From the IMG/VR virus record IMGVR_UViG_3300042556_000593, positions 1 to 24,217 of that record: a DNA stretch of 24,217 bases; one strand, written 5' to 3'. Positions within the stretch are counted from its first letter, which is position 1, and each line of letters starts with the position of its first letter. This stretch comes from a virus. The translations under genes and the position numbers were made by a program. The notes beneath the pieces are model-generated. The model saw nothing but the letters and a program-made list of their open reading frames with translations. It had not been told where the DNA came from and did no database searches. Shown one piece after another: positions 7,091 to 14,127 of this stretch.

Positions 7091-7844
7091 AAGAGATATA
7101 ACAATTGTTATGGCTACATCTGTAATTCCAAATCATCCAAGTACAACAATGATAGAACAAACTATTAGTGATATTCGTGTTCACTTTCCAGACAACGAAA
7201 TTATTATGCAAATAGATGGTCTTAGAGAAGAACAACAAAACCGTAAAAAAGATTACGATGAATATAAAAATCGTATTTTGTGGAAGTGTTTACATGAAGA
7301 TAAAAACATTTTACCTTTTATATTTAAAGAACATAGCCATCAAACTAACATGATGCGTCAAACAATTACTGAAGTTAAAACACCTCTATTACTTTATGTT
7401 GAAGGTGATGCTCCTTTAACTCCAGATGTACCAATAGACTGGGATAAGTGCTTGGACATGTTTGAATACAATAAAGCAAACACTATTCGTTTTCATTATG
7501 AATCATTTATACCAAAAGATCACGAGCACCTTATGTTTGGCTTAGAGGATGGATTTATGAAAACTATGCAGTGGAGTCAACGACCACACCTAAGTAGAAA
7601 AAAATATTACAAAGATATTGTTCTTCCAAGATGTAATGATAAATTTTTTATAGAAGATACATTTCATGGTGCAATTCAAGATGACATATCTCCGTATGAA
7701 TTATTTAGTCAAGAAGGCTGGGACATACACAAACTTTGGATATATCATCCTGAAGGTAGTATTAAGCGTTCTTATCATTTAGATGGTCGTCAGGGTACCC
7801 GCAAATTTACGGTAGATGATGAAACTTGGGGGTATAAAGAATGA
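7083..7844 (+). CDS. GT-A-like glycosyltransferase
   Basis: A 253-residue protein that begins with a typical GT-A strand (DITIVMATSVIPNHPS), a helix ISDIRVHFPDNEIIMQIDG, and then LLLYVEGDAPLTPD at about residues 103-116. The EGD there takes the place of the DxD nucleotide-sugar/metal motif. The second half has DTFHGAIQDD and a His-rich end (WIYHPEGSIKRSYHLDG). The full GT2 motif set is not seen, so the family call is moderate. It overlaps both neighbours (8 and 4 nt), which fits coupled translation within the cassette. Confidence 0.65.
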   Translation: MHKRDITIVMATSVIPNHPSTTMIEQTISDIRVHFPDNEIIMQIDGLREEQQNRKKDYDEYKNRILWKCLHEDKNILPFIFKEHSHQTNMMRQTITEVKTPLLLYVEGDAPLTPDVPIDWDKCLDMFEYNKANTIRFHYESFIPKDHEHLMFGLEDGFMKTMQWSQRPHLSRKKYYKDIVLPRCNDKFFIEDTFHGAIQDDISPYELFSQEGWDIHKLWIYHPEGSIKRSYHLDGRQGTRKFTVDDETWGYKE

Positions 7845-8878
7845 GACTAGGGATTATAGCAAGATGTGATAACACTGGTCTTGGCAATCAAACAAAAGAG
7901 TTAGTAAAAATGTTAAATCCTCATAAGATTTTACTTATTGACTCATATTCTTTTAATAACAATAAACAATACCCGCAGTGGTATGACGGACATAATGTAA
8001 TAAAAACAATAAAGGGTATGCCTAGAACAAAAGAAATTCTTGATTTTTTAGATAATGTCGATGTTGTTATTAGTTGTGAAACATTTTACCATTTAGACTT
8101 TGTGGATATAGCAAGAAAAAGAAATATAAAAACAATATTGCAATATAACTATGAACTATTTGGAAATTTAGTTCATCCAGAGTGGCCTTTACCAGATGTA
8201 CTATTATCACCAAGCAGTTGGAATATAGATGTTGTTAAAGAAAAATTTGGATTAAAATGCAAGGTATATCATCTACCACCACCAACAGATACATCATTAT
8301 TTAATACTGCAAGAGAAAATAACCTATCAAAAACCCATAAACGAATACTCCATATTGCTGGTAAAAAAGCAGCCAAAGATAGAAATGGAACTAATACCGT
8401 AGTAGAAATGCTTAAACATTCTAGTGCAGATTATGAACTTGTAATAGCAACACAAACCCCCCTAGACTTTATAACTAAGGATAGCCGTTTAAAAATAAAC
8501 AAAGACAATGTTAGAAATAGAGAAGACTTATACAACGGCTATGATGCTATGGTTCTTCCTAGACGTTATGCTGGTCTTTGTTTACCTATGAATGAGGCTT
8601 TAATTTCTGGTCTACCCGTTTTTATGACAGACATATCACCTAATAATCAAATACTTCCACACAACTGGTTAGTAGGTTCAAATAAAATTGGTGAGTTTAA
8701 AACTAAATCAATGGTAGATATATATGAGGCTGACGCAACAAAATTAGGTAAAACAATAGATAACTATATTAATAGTAATAGTATAAATAAAGATAAAAAT
8801 ACTGCGGTAGAACTTGGTTTTAATAATTTTTCTGTTGAGGTATTAAAAGACAAATGGTTAAATATTATAAATGAATAA
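7841..8878 (+). CDS. GT4-like (GT-B) glycosyltransferase
   Basis: A 345-residue protein. The N-terminal GNQTKELVKML follows a first strand (LGIIARCDNTGLG). The second domain starts with RILHIAGKKAAKDRNG (about 168-183), and the sugar-nucleotide site is DAMVLPRRYAGLCLPMNEAL-ISGLPV (about 235-260), equivalent to the GT4 block with a conserved Glu and Gly. It is the last gene of the cassette, overlaps its upstream neighbour by 4 nt, and is followed by the hairpin at 8886-8909. Substrates are unknown. Confidence 0.82.
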   Translation: MRLGIIARCDNTGLGNQTKELVKMLNPHKILLIDSYSFNNNKQYPQWYDGHNVIKTIKGMPRTKEILDFLDNVDVVISCETFYHLDFVDIARKRNIKTILQYNYELFGNLVHPEWPLPDVLLSPSSWNIDVVKEKFGLKCKVYHLPPPTDTSLFNTARENNLSKTHKRILHIAGKKAAKDRNGTNTVVEMLKHSSADYELVIATQTPLDFITKDSRLKINKDNVRNREDLYNGYDAMVLPRRYAGLCLPMNEALISGLPVFMTDISPNNQILPHNWLVGSNKIGEFKTKSMVDIYEADATKLGKTIDNYINSNSINKDKNTAVELGFNNFSVEVLKDKWLNIINE

Positions 8879-8885
8879 ACAGAAA

Positions 8886-8909
8886 AGCCAGCCTATTTCT
8901 AGACTGGCT
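8886..8909. terminator. Bidirectional hairpin between convergent operons
   Basis: AGCCAG (8886-8891) pairs with CTGGCT (8904-8909). One C-A mismatch separates this from an inner CTA/TAG stem with a TTTC loop. Read on the minus strand it is followed by TTTTCTGTTTATT, a good U tract for the minus operon. On the + strand the T run is weak. It lies between the stops of 7841-8878 (+) and 8927-9223 (-). Confidence 0.75.
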
Positions 8910-8926
8910 ATCTGATAAAAGATAAA

Positions 8927-9223
8927 CTACTTTACAGCAAAACGACCTCCGCCGCTTCCACTCTTTTTTGCAGTTTTCTTTGTTGGTGCTTTTGTAGACT
9001 TAAGAGCCTTAGCAACTTCAGCAGCATCAGGCAAGATGCCAAATGCCTTATCTGCAGGATTTAGCGCTCTTAACGCAACGGGCGCTATAGCAGCAACTAA
9101 TGCAGCCCATAGATCTTTTGGATCTGTTACGCCAGCCATGTAAAGAGCAATTACTGCACCAAGAACAGATCGTCCATATGATGCTAGCATTGCCTTAGTC
9201 TTATCATTGATTAGGTTATTCAT
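8927..9223 (-). CDS. Holin-like small membrane protein
   Basis: A 98-residue protein. Residues 13-52 carry two hydrophobic stretches (GRSVLGAVIALYMAGV and WAALVAAIAPVALRALN) joined by TDPKD, followed by NPADKAFG, then a Lys/Ser/Gly-rich basic tail. The two-helix start with ALRxLNPxDxAFG resembles holin-like proteins of actinobacteriophages. However, the CHAP lysin is 13 kb away, so a lysis role is uncertain. The start is firm: AGGAGG at 9229-9234 is 5 nt from the ATG, behind a perfect promoter. A strong single-gene transcript ending at the nearby hairpin is likely. Confidence 0.7.
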   Translation of the reverse strand: MNNLINDKTKAMLASYGRSVLGAVIALYMAGVTDPKDLWAALVAAIAPVALRALNPADKAFGILPDAAEVAKALKSTKAPTKKTAKKSGSGGGRFAVK

Positions 9224-9250
9224 TTTATCCTCCTAGGATTTTTCTATATT

Positions 9251-9279
9251 AGTATAGCATATGACTACAGCGTAGTCAA
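9251..9279 (-). promoter_or_regulatory. Consensus promoter of the holin-like gene
   Basis: On the minus strand, TTGACT (9274-9279), 17 bp, TATACT (9251-9256), followed by AGGAGG (9229-9234) and ATG at 9223. This is one of the best promoters in the window. Confidence 0.85.
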
Positions 9280-9299
9280 TTTGATGAACAACAAATAAA

Positions 9300-10064
9300 T
9301 TAAAAGTTGTCATCAAAATCTTTTTCTTTGTATTTTTTAATAAATTTTATAAGAAATTCTTTTTCTTCAATATTTTCTGAACGAAGCAAAATATTTTTTA
9401 TATTTTTTTCTTTTAATAAATTTAATAAATTTTCAAATTCAACATGTGTGAAAAAAAACATATCTTGGTTTTTTTGTTTTTTATTCAACAAGTCTAATTC
9501 TTTTTGTGTTTTTCTTATTATTGGATTAATATATATAGTAGTATTATGGTTGTTTATGCTAAACTTATTTTGTATGTAAACAGAGTACGGAACAATGATT
9601 TTATTATTATATTTATTTGCTATATTATAAACGTGTTCATTAGTAACAGAAACATAAAAATTTAAACTATCTGCATTCATATTATTTAAAACTTTTAAAT
9701 ATTCTATTAAATAATTGTTTTTTTCTATATTAGAAGACAGATCGTTTACTGAACCTAATACTCCACCAAAAACTTTTTCAGTTTCGTAAGACCATCCAGA
9801 GACAAGATTAATTTCTAATTGATTAGGAACTATTTCATTTAATGAACGATTAATCATATATAAATATTGTGGAGAAATAGAATAAGGTCTAATTGCTACC
9901 ATATATTTTAAATTATAATTTAAATTGGCATATTTAGCAATTTTAGTAAAAAAATCACCACTATGAAGTCCATACGCAAAAAGCACACCATGAAAATGAT
10001 GATCTGATAATTCTTGTAATTTATCTACAATTTCATTATGTATGCTAAACCAATAAAAATTCAT
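9300..10064 (-). CDS. Short luciferase-like monooxygenase (SsuD-type) homologue B
   Basis: A 254-residue protein. After HGVLFAYGLHSGDFFTKIAKYA comes YMVAIRPYSISPQYLYMIN and then LEINLVSGWSYE with a nearby GG. This order matches the flavin-dependent bacterial-luciferase-like (LLM/alkanesulfonate monooxygenase) family: DPW-like helix, VAVRPG-SPxxxAxM, GRLxxNxVTG. Usual members have about 330-390 residues, so this copy is short and the C-terminal half is divergent and rich in Asn/Lys/Phe. Flavin binding is plausible but unproven, and luminescence is not implied. It lies 5 nt from its paralogue at 10070-10927. AGGGG precedes the ATG with very little spacing. Confidence 0.7.
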   Translation of the reverse strand: MNFYWFSIHNEIVDKLQELSDHHFHGVLFAYGLHSGDFFTKIAKYANLNYNLKYMVAIRPYSISPQYLYMINRSLNEIVPNQLEINLVSGWSYETEKVFGGVLGSVNDLSSNIEKNNYLIEYLKVLNNMNADSLNFYVSVTNEHVYNIANKYNNKIIVPYSVYIQNKFSINNHNTTIYINPIIRKTQKELDLLNKKQKNQDMFFFTHVEFENLLNLLKEKNIKNILLRSENIEEKEFLIKFIKKYKEKDFDDNF

Positions 10065-10069
10065 GTCCC

Positions 10070-10927
10070 CTATTTTTCTGATTCATAATATTTATTAATA
10101 TAATATCTAATTGCTTCAAATTCTCTAAATGGATAAGCATTTAAAAGCAACTGAGTTATACCTTTTTCTTTAGCACTTTTTATAAAAGAAACAAATTCAT
10201 CGTAGGTAAAAAACTCAATATCTGATACTGGATTTGATGTTTCTCCTTCACGCCAAATTGGACGATATGCGTAATCTTCTGGTAATTTTTCTAATGCCGA
10301 AATATCTTTTCTAATAACAGGGGTTACTGCTAACATAACTTTATTATAATTTAAATCTAATGGTTTTTTTACAATTTTTTTTCCAGTCCATTTATCAATT
10401 TCTTCCCAATATTGAGATTTATACACTTTGTAAGGCAAAATTATTTTACTATCATATCTATTTGCTGCTTTTTCTACAGTAGGGTTAGTTGTTGATATAT
10501 AAAAATCTAATGGATTCTTTTTATTTCCTTCCATTTTATTTAAAATATCTATATATTTAATAAGATGATTAGATCTATCAATGTTGTTTGGTGGAGCCGT
10601 AGACTCAATAGATTCTTCAAAAAGTCCTCCAAAACCTTCTTCATGACTTTTTAGATATCCAGAAATAAAATTTATTTGCAATCTATTGCCATTTAATATT
10701 TGAGTCATACTATTATTAATCATACAAAGATATTGTGGGGAAATTGCATACGGCCTTATTGCAATTAAATATTTTGTTTTTTGATCTGGATTTGCTTGTT
10801 GTGCTAATTTTGTAAATATATCTCCTTGAGTTACATCATATGTAAACATAAGACCTGTAAATTTAGATTTATCTATTTCGTCTAAAAATCCTGGCACAAA
10901 ATTTCCACCGAAATAATAAAATTCCAT
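10070..10927 (-). CDS. Short luciferase-like monooxygenase (SsuD-type) homologue A
   Basis: A 285-residue paralogue of the gene at 9300-10064. Shared landmarks are the TxGDIFTKLAQQA helix, YLIAIRPYAISPQYLCMIN (18 of 19 positions similar) and LQINFISGYLKSHEEGFGG. These are the conserved N-terminal core of SsuD-like flavin monooxygenases (TIM barrel, FMNH2-dependent, acting on sulfonates or related compounds). It has an extra segment near residues 180-235 (KWTGKK..., REGETSNP) missing from the other copy. It overlaps the upstream membrane-protein gene by TAATG at 10927. A reductase supplying FMNH2 is not seen in the window, so the host would have to provide it. Confidence 0.72.
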   Translation of the reverse strand: MEFYYFGGNFVPGFLDEIDKSKFTGLMFTYDVTQGDIFTKLAQQANPDQKTKYLIAIRPYAISPQYLCMINNSMTQILNGNRLQINFISGYLKSHEEGFGGLFEESIESTAPPNNIDRSNHLIKYIDILNKMEGNKKNPLDFYISTTNPTVEKAANRYDSKIILPYKVYKSQYWEEIDKWTGKKIVKKPLDLNYNKVMLAVTPVIRKDISALEKLPEDYAYRPIWREGETSNPVSDIEFFTYDEFVSFIKSAKEKGITQLLLNAYPFREFEAIRYYINKYYESEK

Positions 10928-11355
10928 TATGTGTTTTTTATTTCTGACTCATCTGGTAAAAATTTTTTTAAATCTTTATATGCAGTAGTTATTTTTTTCA
11001 TACCATCATTTAAAGGATTTCCTTCTTGTAAAGAATTAAACTCATCAAAATAATTAATAGTTGGATCTACCTCTTCAACAAATTTAACTAAACCCTTTTG
11101 AACATCTTCGATATATGTAAAAGCCCAGTCACGAGAATCTGATAAGAACTTAATAAAATTTTCTCTATGTATGTCATTATCAGTTAATTCTTGATTTGTT
11201 TTAACTGATTCAGCCTGCTGATTAAGTTTAAAATTTTCTAAAAATAATTGAGCGGAAGTCAAACTAAGACTTCTTAATTTATATGAAACTGTTAAATATG
11301 ATATAGCAAAAGAAACTGACAAAACTATAAAAAATATCAATAAACCAGTTTTCAC
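10927..11355 (-). CDS. Membrane-anchored hypothetical protein, 142 aa
   Basis: Residues 4-24 (GLLIFFIVLSVSFAISYLTV) are one membrane helix, and the rest is a charged, probably helical domain. The stretch from RDWAFTYIEDVQKG to DPTINYFDEF is a recurring block I associate with aquatic phage proteins of unknown function. The N-in orientation is suggested by the Lys at position 2. It overlaps the glycosylase gene by ATGA and the downstream monooxygenase-like gene by TAATG, so it is co-transcribed with both. Confidence 0.7.
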   Translation of the reverse strand: MKTGLLIFFIVLSVSFAISYLTVSYKLRSLSLTSAQLFLENFKLNQQAESVKTNQELTDNDIHRENFIKFLSDSRDWAFTYIEDVQKGLVKFVEEVDPTINYFDEFNSLQEGNPLNDGMKKITTAYKDLKKFLPDESEIKNT

Positions 11356-11840
11356 GATACTACTCTCCCCTCAATATGAGTTGCCCAATAATATAAACAT
11401 TTATCACAACAAGGTCTATTATACTCGTTCTTAGTCTCCATGTAAAACTCAGCATAGTAGATAGGGTCCTTACGATATAAGTTAGCCCTATGAGTGATAT
11501 TTACACGGTTTATGTGAGAAGGCTTGTTCCAGACTGGCTTACCAGTACCCCAAATCTGCCCACAAACAGCCTCTAGAGCCTCTATATTGGCTTCGTTCTT
11601 ATCTGTCCTTATACCTCTTGCTTTGGCTTCTTTAATCATAACCTTAGCATAGTTACGTAATGACCATTCAGCATTTTTCCACATCAATACCGCTGGATGA
11701 TTGCGCCATGCCCCTGATGGGGACTTTCCAGACAAAACCTTAAGTATCTGATAGGTTTCTAATATCTGTTTATTTAATCTTTTATTATCTAATATTTCTG
11801 CACACTGATCATAATCTTTATAAGGTAGAAAGGTTTGCAT
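11352..11840 (-). CDS. Pyrimidine-dimer DNA glycosylase family (MSMEG_6728-like)
   Basis: A 162-residue protein. The start MQTFLPYKDYDQCAEILDNKRLNKQ, followed by LETYQILKVL, GAWRNHPAVLMWK and a C-terminal HRANLYRKDP, matches the MSMEG_6728-like family, related in fold to T4 DenV (endonuclease V). Such enzymes excise UV-induced pyrimidine dimers. The N-terminal polar residues and the KRLxKQ/RNHP blocks are the conserved part. A Cys pair (CCDKC) near the end is an extra feature. It couples to its upstream neighbour by TAATG. DNA repair in sunlit water fits an aquatic host. Activity is by family likeness only. Confidence 0.82.
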   Translation of the reverse strand: MQTFLPYKDYDQCAEILDNKRLNKQILETYQILKVLSGKSPSGAWRNHPAVLMWKNAEWSLRNYAKVMIKEAKARGIRTDKNEANIEALEAVCGQIWGTGKPVWNKPSHINRVNITHRANLYRKDPIYYAEFYMETKNEYNRPCCDKCLYYWATHIEGRVVS

Positions 11841-12070
11841 TATTTAATGGCCTCTCTAGTAATCATAACTATTGCCCCATTGTCTTCTAAAGCCTTCTTT
11901 ACTCTTACCATATATTCTATCGCCTGTCGCTTCTCTGTGTCAAATAGGCGCATAAACATAGCCTCATTGGCCTTAACTGTAATAAAGTGTTCGTTGTCTA
12001 TAATATCTACCTTGAAATTTTTAGGAGATGGTATTGAATGAAAAGCCATTTTCATTTTATCTGTATACAT
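11840..12070 (-). CDS. Hypothetical protein, 77 aa, coupled to WhiB
   Basis: The start chosen is ATG 12070, which shares the TAATG with the stop of the WhiB-like gene. A TTG at 12097 is in frame but lies inside that gene. The product (MYTDKMKMAFHSIPSPKNF...) has an FKVDIIDNEHFITVKANE beta-like section and a helical C-terminal half with DTEKRQAIEYMVRVKKALEDNG. No family is recognised. The tight junction suggests that it is made with WhiB. Confidence 0.6.
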   Translation of the reverse strand: MYTDKMKMAFHSIPSPKNFKVDIIDNEHFITVKANEAMFMRLFDTEKRQAIEYMVRVKKALEDNGAIVMITREAIK

Positions 12071-12354
12071 TATTGTTCCATTGTTAGGGATTGCCAAGTA
12101 ATTGACCAGTCTTGTTTGGTTTTATGATTGTTAAATTCTCTTGAAACTTCTCCGCCTTCTAAATAAACACCACCCCAAACTCCCCATTCTTTACCAGATA
12201 TACCAACAGCAAAACATGTTTTGGCTACTGGACACATCTGACACATAGAGTCAACAACTCCACGGCTAGAAGGATTGTCTTCATACTTATCAAAATATAT
12301 GTTAGTGTCAAGACCTAAACATATTGCATCGTCTTTCCATAAATGCTGTTTCAT
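12070..12354 (-). CDS. WhiB-like Fe-S transcriptional regulator
   Basis: A 94-residue protein with Cys12, Cys38, Cys41 and Cys47 (C-x25-C-x2-C-x5-C), which hold a 4Fe-4S cluster, and the family's GVWGGVYL turn at residues 58-65. The first Cys follows WxDDAxC, as usual. Wbl proteins are restricted to Actinobacteria and their phages and act with sigmaA or SigA-bound RNA polymerase, sometimes as redox switches. The basic residues after GVWGG (HKTKQ) may touch DNA. The gene overlaps the next one by TAATG and starts 2 nt after the previous stop, so it is in the middle of an operon. In phages, WhiB can interfere with host regulation. Confidence 0.93.
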   Translation of the reverse strand: MKQHLWKDDAICLGLDTNIYFDKYEDNPSSRGVVDSMCQMCPVAKTCFAVGISGKEWGVWGGVYLEGGEVSREFNNHKTKQDWSITWQSLTMEQ

Positions 12355-12356
12355 TT

Positions 12357-12566
12357 TTAATCTCGATACTTATTTGGAATATCCCAACCATTACGACCAG
12401 GTGAATAAATTTTATGTACATACCACTTATCTTTTACTCTAATGCCTGTTGGAGATGTCTTTGCGATCTCTGATTCTTTTAAATCAATAACATCCCAACC
12501 ATTCCAAATTAAATTATTGTTTTTGGAAACAATTTTTTCCATTGTATTTAAACTTCTAATTAACAT
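12357..12566 (-). CDS. Hypothetical protein, 69 aa
   Basis: ATG 12566 is preceded by AGGGGG about 5 nt upstream. The stretches WNGWDVIDLKESE and GIRVKDKWYVHKIYSPGRNGWDIP have the look of a small conserved beta protein with two GWD repeats, at about residues 23-25 and 60-62. No known family. Membership of the WhiB operon is shown by the 2-nt gap. Confidence 0.6.
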   Translation of the reverse strand: MLIRSLNTMEKIVSKNNNLIWNGWDVIDLKESEIAKTSPTGIRVKDKWYVHKIYSPGRNGWDIPNKYRD

Positions 12567-12575
12567 AAATACCCC

Positions 12576-12926
12576 CTAGTATTTAAATATACCAATTTCT
12601 ATATTTTTTAGTTGTGCGTCTGAAACTAACTTAGATATTTTTTCATTTGGCTTACTTAAAAATGCAAAATAATTTATTTGATCTAAATTTTCTTTCATCC
12701 AAAGCGGAGCAACCTTATAAAATTTTATTTTTTTCCCTCTTGCTTTCATTCCTTTTTCTGATACATTAGAGAATTCTGAAACAAAAGAGTTTACTTTTGC
12801 GGGACCAGCAGAATAAATAATAAACTCATTATCTTCCTGATTCATATTTGACATGGCAACACCCATGGAGCGAATAAAAACTCCATAGTCATTGAACTCA
12901 TTGGTTCCCTGAACTGCCACGATCAT
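12576..12926 (-). CDS. Possible SLOG/YspA-like Rossmann protein
   Basis: The start chosen is ATG 12926 (MIVAVQGTNEF). ATG 12938 is an alternative but lacks a properly spaced site. The 116-residue protein begins with a hydrophobic strand and GTNEFNDY, then has a helix, EFIIYSAGPAKVNSFVSEF, RGKKIKFYKV, NYFAFLSKPN and a last helix and strand (SDAQLKNIEIGIF). This alternation resembles the SLOG (YspA/DprA-like) nucleotide-binding fold: start strand with DxxxY, GGAxG-like turn (here SAGPA), then AFLS. The glycine turn is weaker than in classic members, so the call is tentative. It overlaps the upstream gene by about 29 nt. Confidence 0.45.
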   Translation of the reverse strand: MIVAVQGTNEFNDYGVFIRSMGVAMSNMNQEDNEFIIYSAGPAKVNSFVSEFSNVSEKGMKARGKKIKFYKVAPLWMKENLDQINYFAFLSKPNEKISKLVSDAQLKNIEIGIFKY

Positions 12927-13314
12927 TTCTTTTCCCATCCCTTAAACTATCTAGTATAAATAGCATCTTATCTAAATCTACCTTTGACAAACTATCTATG
13001 TCTACTGGCTTTGTAGTGCTTTTTTGTACCTCACCATTAACAGCCTCTGCAACATAAAATTTATTGTTAGATACCCAGTAAGCCTGATTACCTAGAACAA
13101 TAACCTTAATCATACCTTTTTGTCTATGCTTTGTCAACTGCGTAGAGTTATCACTATTTGCTAAAGAAATTGAAAAAAAATGTTTTAACAATCTATGTAT
13201 ATCGCTTTGGCGAGACAAAGTCATTAAGTTTTTCTTTTTTTCAGTTTTCTTTGTTCTATTAATTATAAACCAAATAGCCCCTAATGTCAAGAATCCTGCT
13301 ATTAATTCTTGCAT
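12898..13314 (-). CDS. Membrane-anchored hypothetical protein, 138 aa
   Basis: An N-terminal helix (IAGFLTLGAIWFII, residues 5-18) is followed by a strongly basic stretch (NRTKKTEKKK), as expected for an anchor with the body in the cytoplasm. The rest is not recognised. It has VIVLGNQAYWVSNNKFYVAEA, a beta-rich segment, then an acidic helix ending in a Lys/Arg tail. No good ribosome site is visible before ATG 13314, so the start is less sure. ATG at 13224 is an alternative. Confidence 0.5.
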   Translation of the reverse strand: MQELIAGFLTLGAIWFIINRTKKTEKKKNLMTLSRQSDIHRLLKHFFSISLANSDNSTQLTKHRQKGMIKVIVLGNQAYWVSNNKFYVAEAVNGEVQKSTTKPVDIDSLSKVDLDKMLFILDSLRDGKRNDRGSSGNQ

Positions 13315-13326
13315 TATCGTAATATT

Positions 13327-13500
13327 TTATTTTTTACCTGAAGCAGACTTATTGTTTGCTTGTAGTTCTACAGTGTCTTGAAGTGCAGTAATCCTATTTA
13401 ACTTTATTTGCAATTGCAATAAATTAAATTCAAGATCTGCGCTTTTTTGTTTATAAAAAATAACTAATTGCTTTATTTCTTCTAGACTTAAATCCTCCAT
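13327..13500 (-). CDS. Short coiled-coil protein, 57 aa
   Basis: The start chosen is ATG 13500, since AAGGGG lies 4 nt upstream. An earlier in-frame start lies inside the preceding gene. Nearly the whole protein (MEDLSLEEIKQLVIFYKQK...) is one long helix with a heptad-like pattern of Leu/Ile, followed by a short Asn/Ser/Lys tail. Function unknown. Confidence 0.65.
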   Translation of the reverse strand: MEDLSLEEIKQLVIFYKQKSADLEFNLLQLQIKLNRITALQDTVELQANNKSASGKK

Positions 13501-13501
13501 T

Positions 13502-13873
13502 TTACCCCTTTCTAAAACTAAATGGACTTCCGTTCCAAACCTTTTCAACCTGTTTTTTTTCTCTTTCTACAATTGCACGACTCCACGAAAATCCTGCATC
13601 TCCACCCCATGCGTCCCACATAATTCTGCCGTTAGATGGAAACTCTGGACCAGAATAAAAACCTTTTCCTTTTTTATCTACTTCATGACGAGAAAAGAAA
13701 GAGAACATTCTTTTAACGGTACTAAGAGACATTGCTCTACCAGAAACTATATCAGTTGCACGACCCCAACCTACAGGAGTTCCTGCACCAGTTGCTTTTC
13801 CATCTTCTTTCCACTTTAATGCACGTCTAGCAGCAGCCTTCATGCCAGAGGTAGGGCTATATGTATCAGCCAT
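13502..13873 (-). CDS. Conserved phage protein with FFSRHEVDKKGKG motif, 123 aa
   Basis: The start chosen is ATG 13873 (MADTYSPTSG), which overlaps the previous small gene by 8 nt. The sequence has a basic helix (GMKAAARRALKWKEDG), LSTVKRMFSFFSRHEVDKKG and WDAWGGDAGFSWSRAIVERE. I recognise this block as one that recurs in many phage proteins, alone or as an accessory domain, with no settled function. The basic helices suggest nucleic-acid or protein contact. It is 1 nt from the coiled-coil gene. Confidence 0.75.
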   Translation of the reverse strand: MADTYSPTSGMKAAARRALKWKEDGKATGAGTPVGWGRATDIVSGRAMSLSTVKRMFSFFSRHEVDKKGKGFYSGPEFPSNGRIMWDAWGGDAGFSWSRAIVEREKKQVEKVWNGSPFSFRKG

Positions 13874-13976
13874 TTTTCTTGTCCCGTTTTTGTTGTTTAG
13901 CAACACGTTTTTCTTTTAGTGTCATCTTTGGTTCTTTTTTTGTATTAACATTACCTTTTTGTTCTTTATTAGCCAT
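13866..13976 (-). CDS. 36-residue Lys-rich peptide
   Basis: ATG 13976 to TGA 13866-13868. The product (MANKEQKGN...) is mostly Lys, Gln, Asn and Arg, ending KRVAKQQKRDKKNG. It overlaps the genes on both sides by 8 nt, through ATGGCTAA upstream and ATGGCTGA downstream, so it fits a coupled chain. A ribosome site (GGGG/GGTGG) lies upstream. It could be a nucleic-acid binding peptide, but that is only from composition. Confidence 0.5.
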   Translation of the reverse strand: MANKEQKGNVNTKKEPKMTLKEKRVAKQQKRDKKNG

Positions 13977-14127
13977 TACTTACCACCCCTTTTTGTTTTG
14001 TTTTATATGGACCCAAGTCTGCTTTTACACTACCGTCTTTTCTTAAACGAACAATCCTACCATCTTTAATTTGCATTGGATTAAATCCGTGATTTTTAAA
14101 ATAAGATCCTGAAGATTTTTTAGACAT
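13969..14127 (-). CDS. 52-residue small basic protein
   Basis: ATG 14127 shares TAATG with the stop of the upstream gene. TAA is at 13969-13971. The product includes SGSYFKNHGFNPMQI and GRIVRLRKDGSVKADLGPY, with a KDG-turn between short beta strands. No family is recognised. It fills what would otherwise be a 220-base gap. Confidence 0.6.
   Translation of the reverse strand: MSKKSSGSYFKNHGFNPMQIKDGRIVRLRKDGSVKADLGPYKTKQKGVVSNG

Noticed and set aside
9300-10927. A bioluminescence operon
   Set aside because: Luciferase-like is a fold family. There are no lux reductase or fatty-acid genes here, and the proteins are shorter than luciferase subunits.
13861-14046. Plus-strand 61-codon ORF rich in Phe and Leu
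   Set aside because: It is the shadow of two Lys/Asn-rich small minus-strand genes with proper start-stop overlaps.
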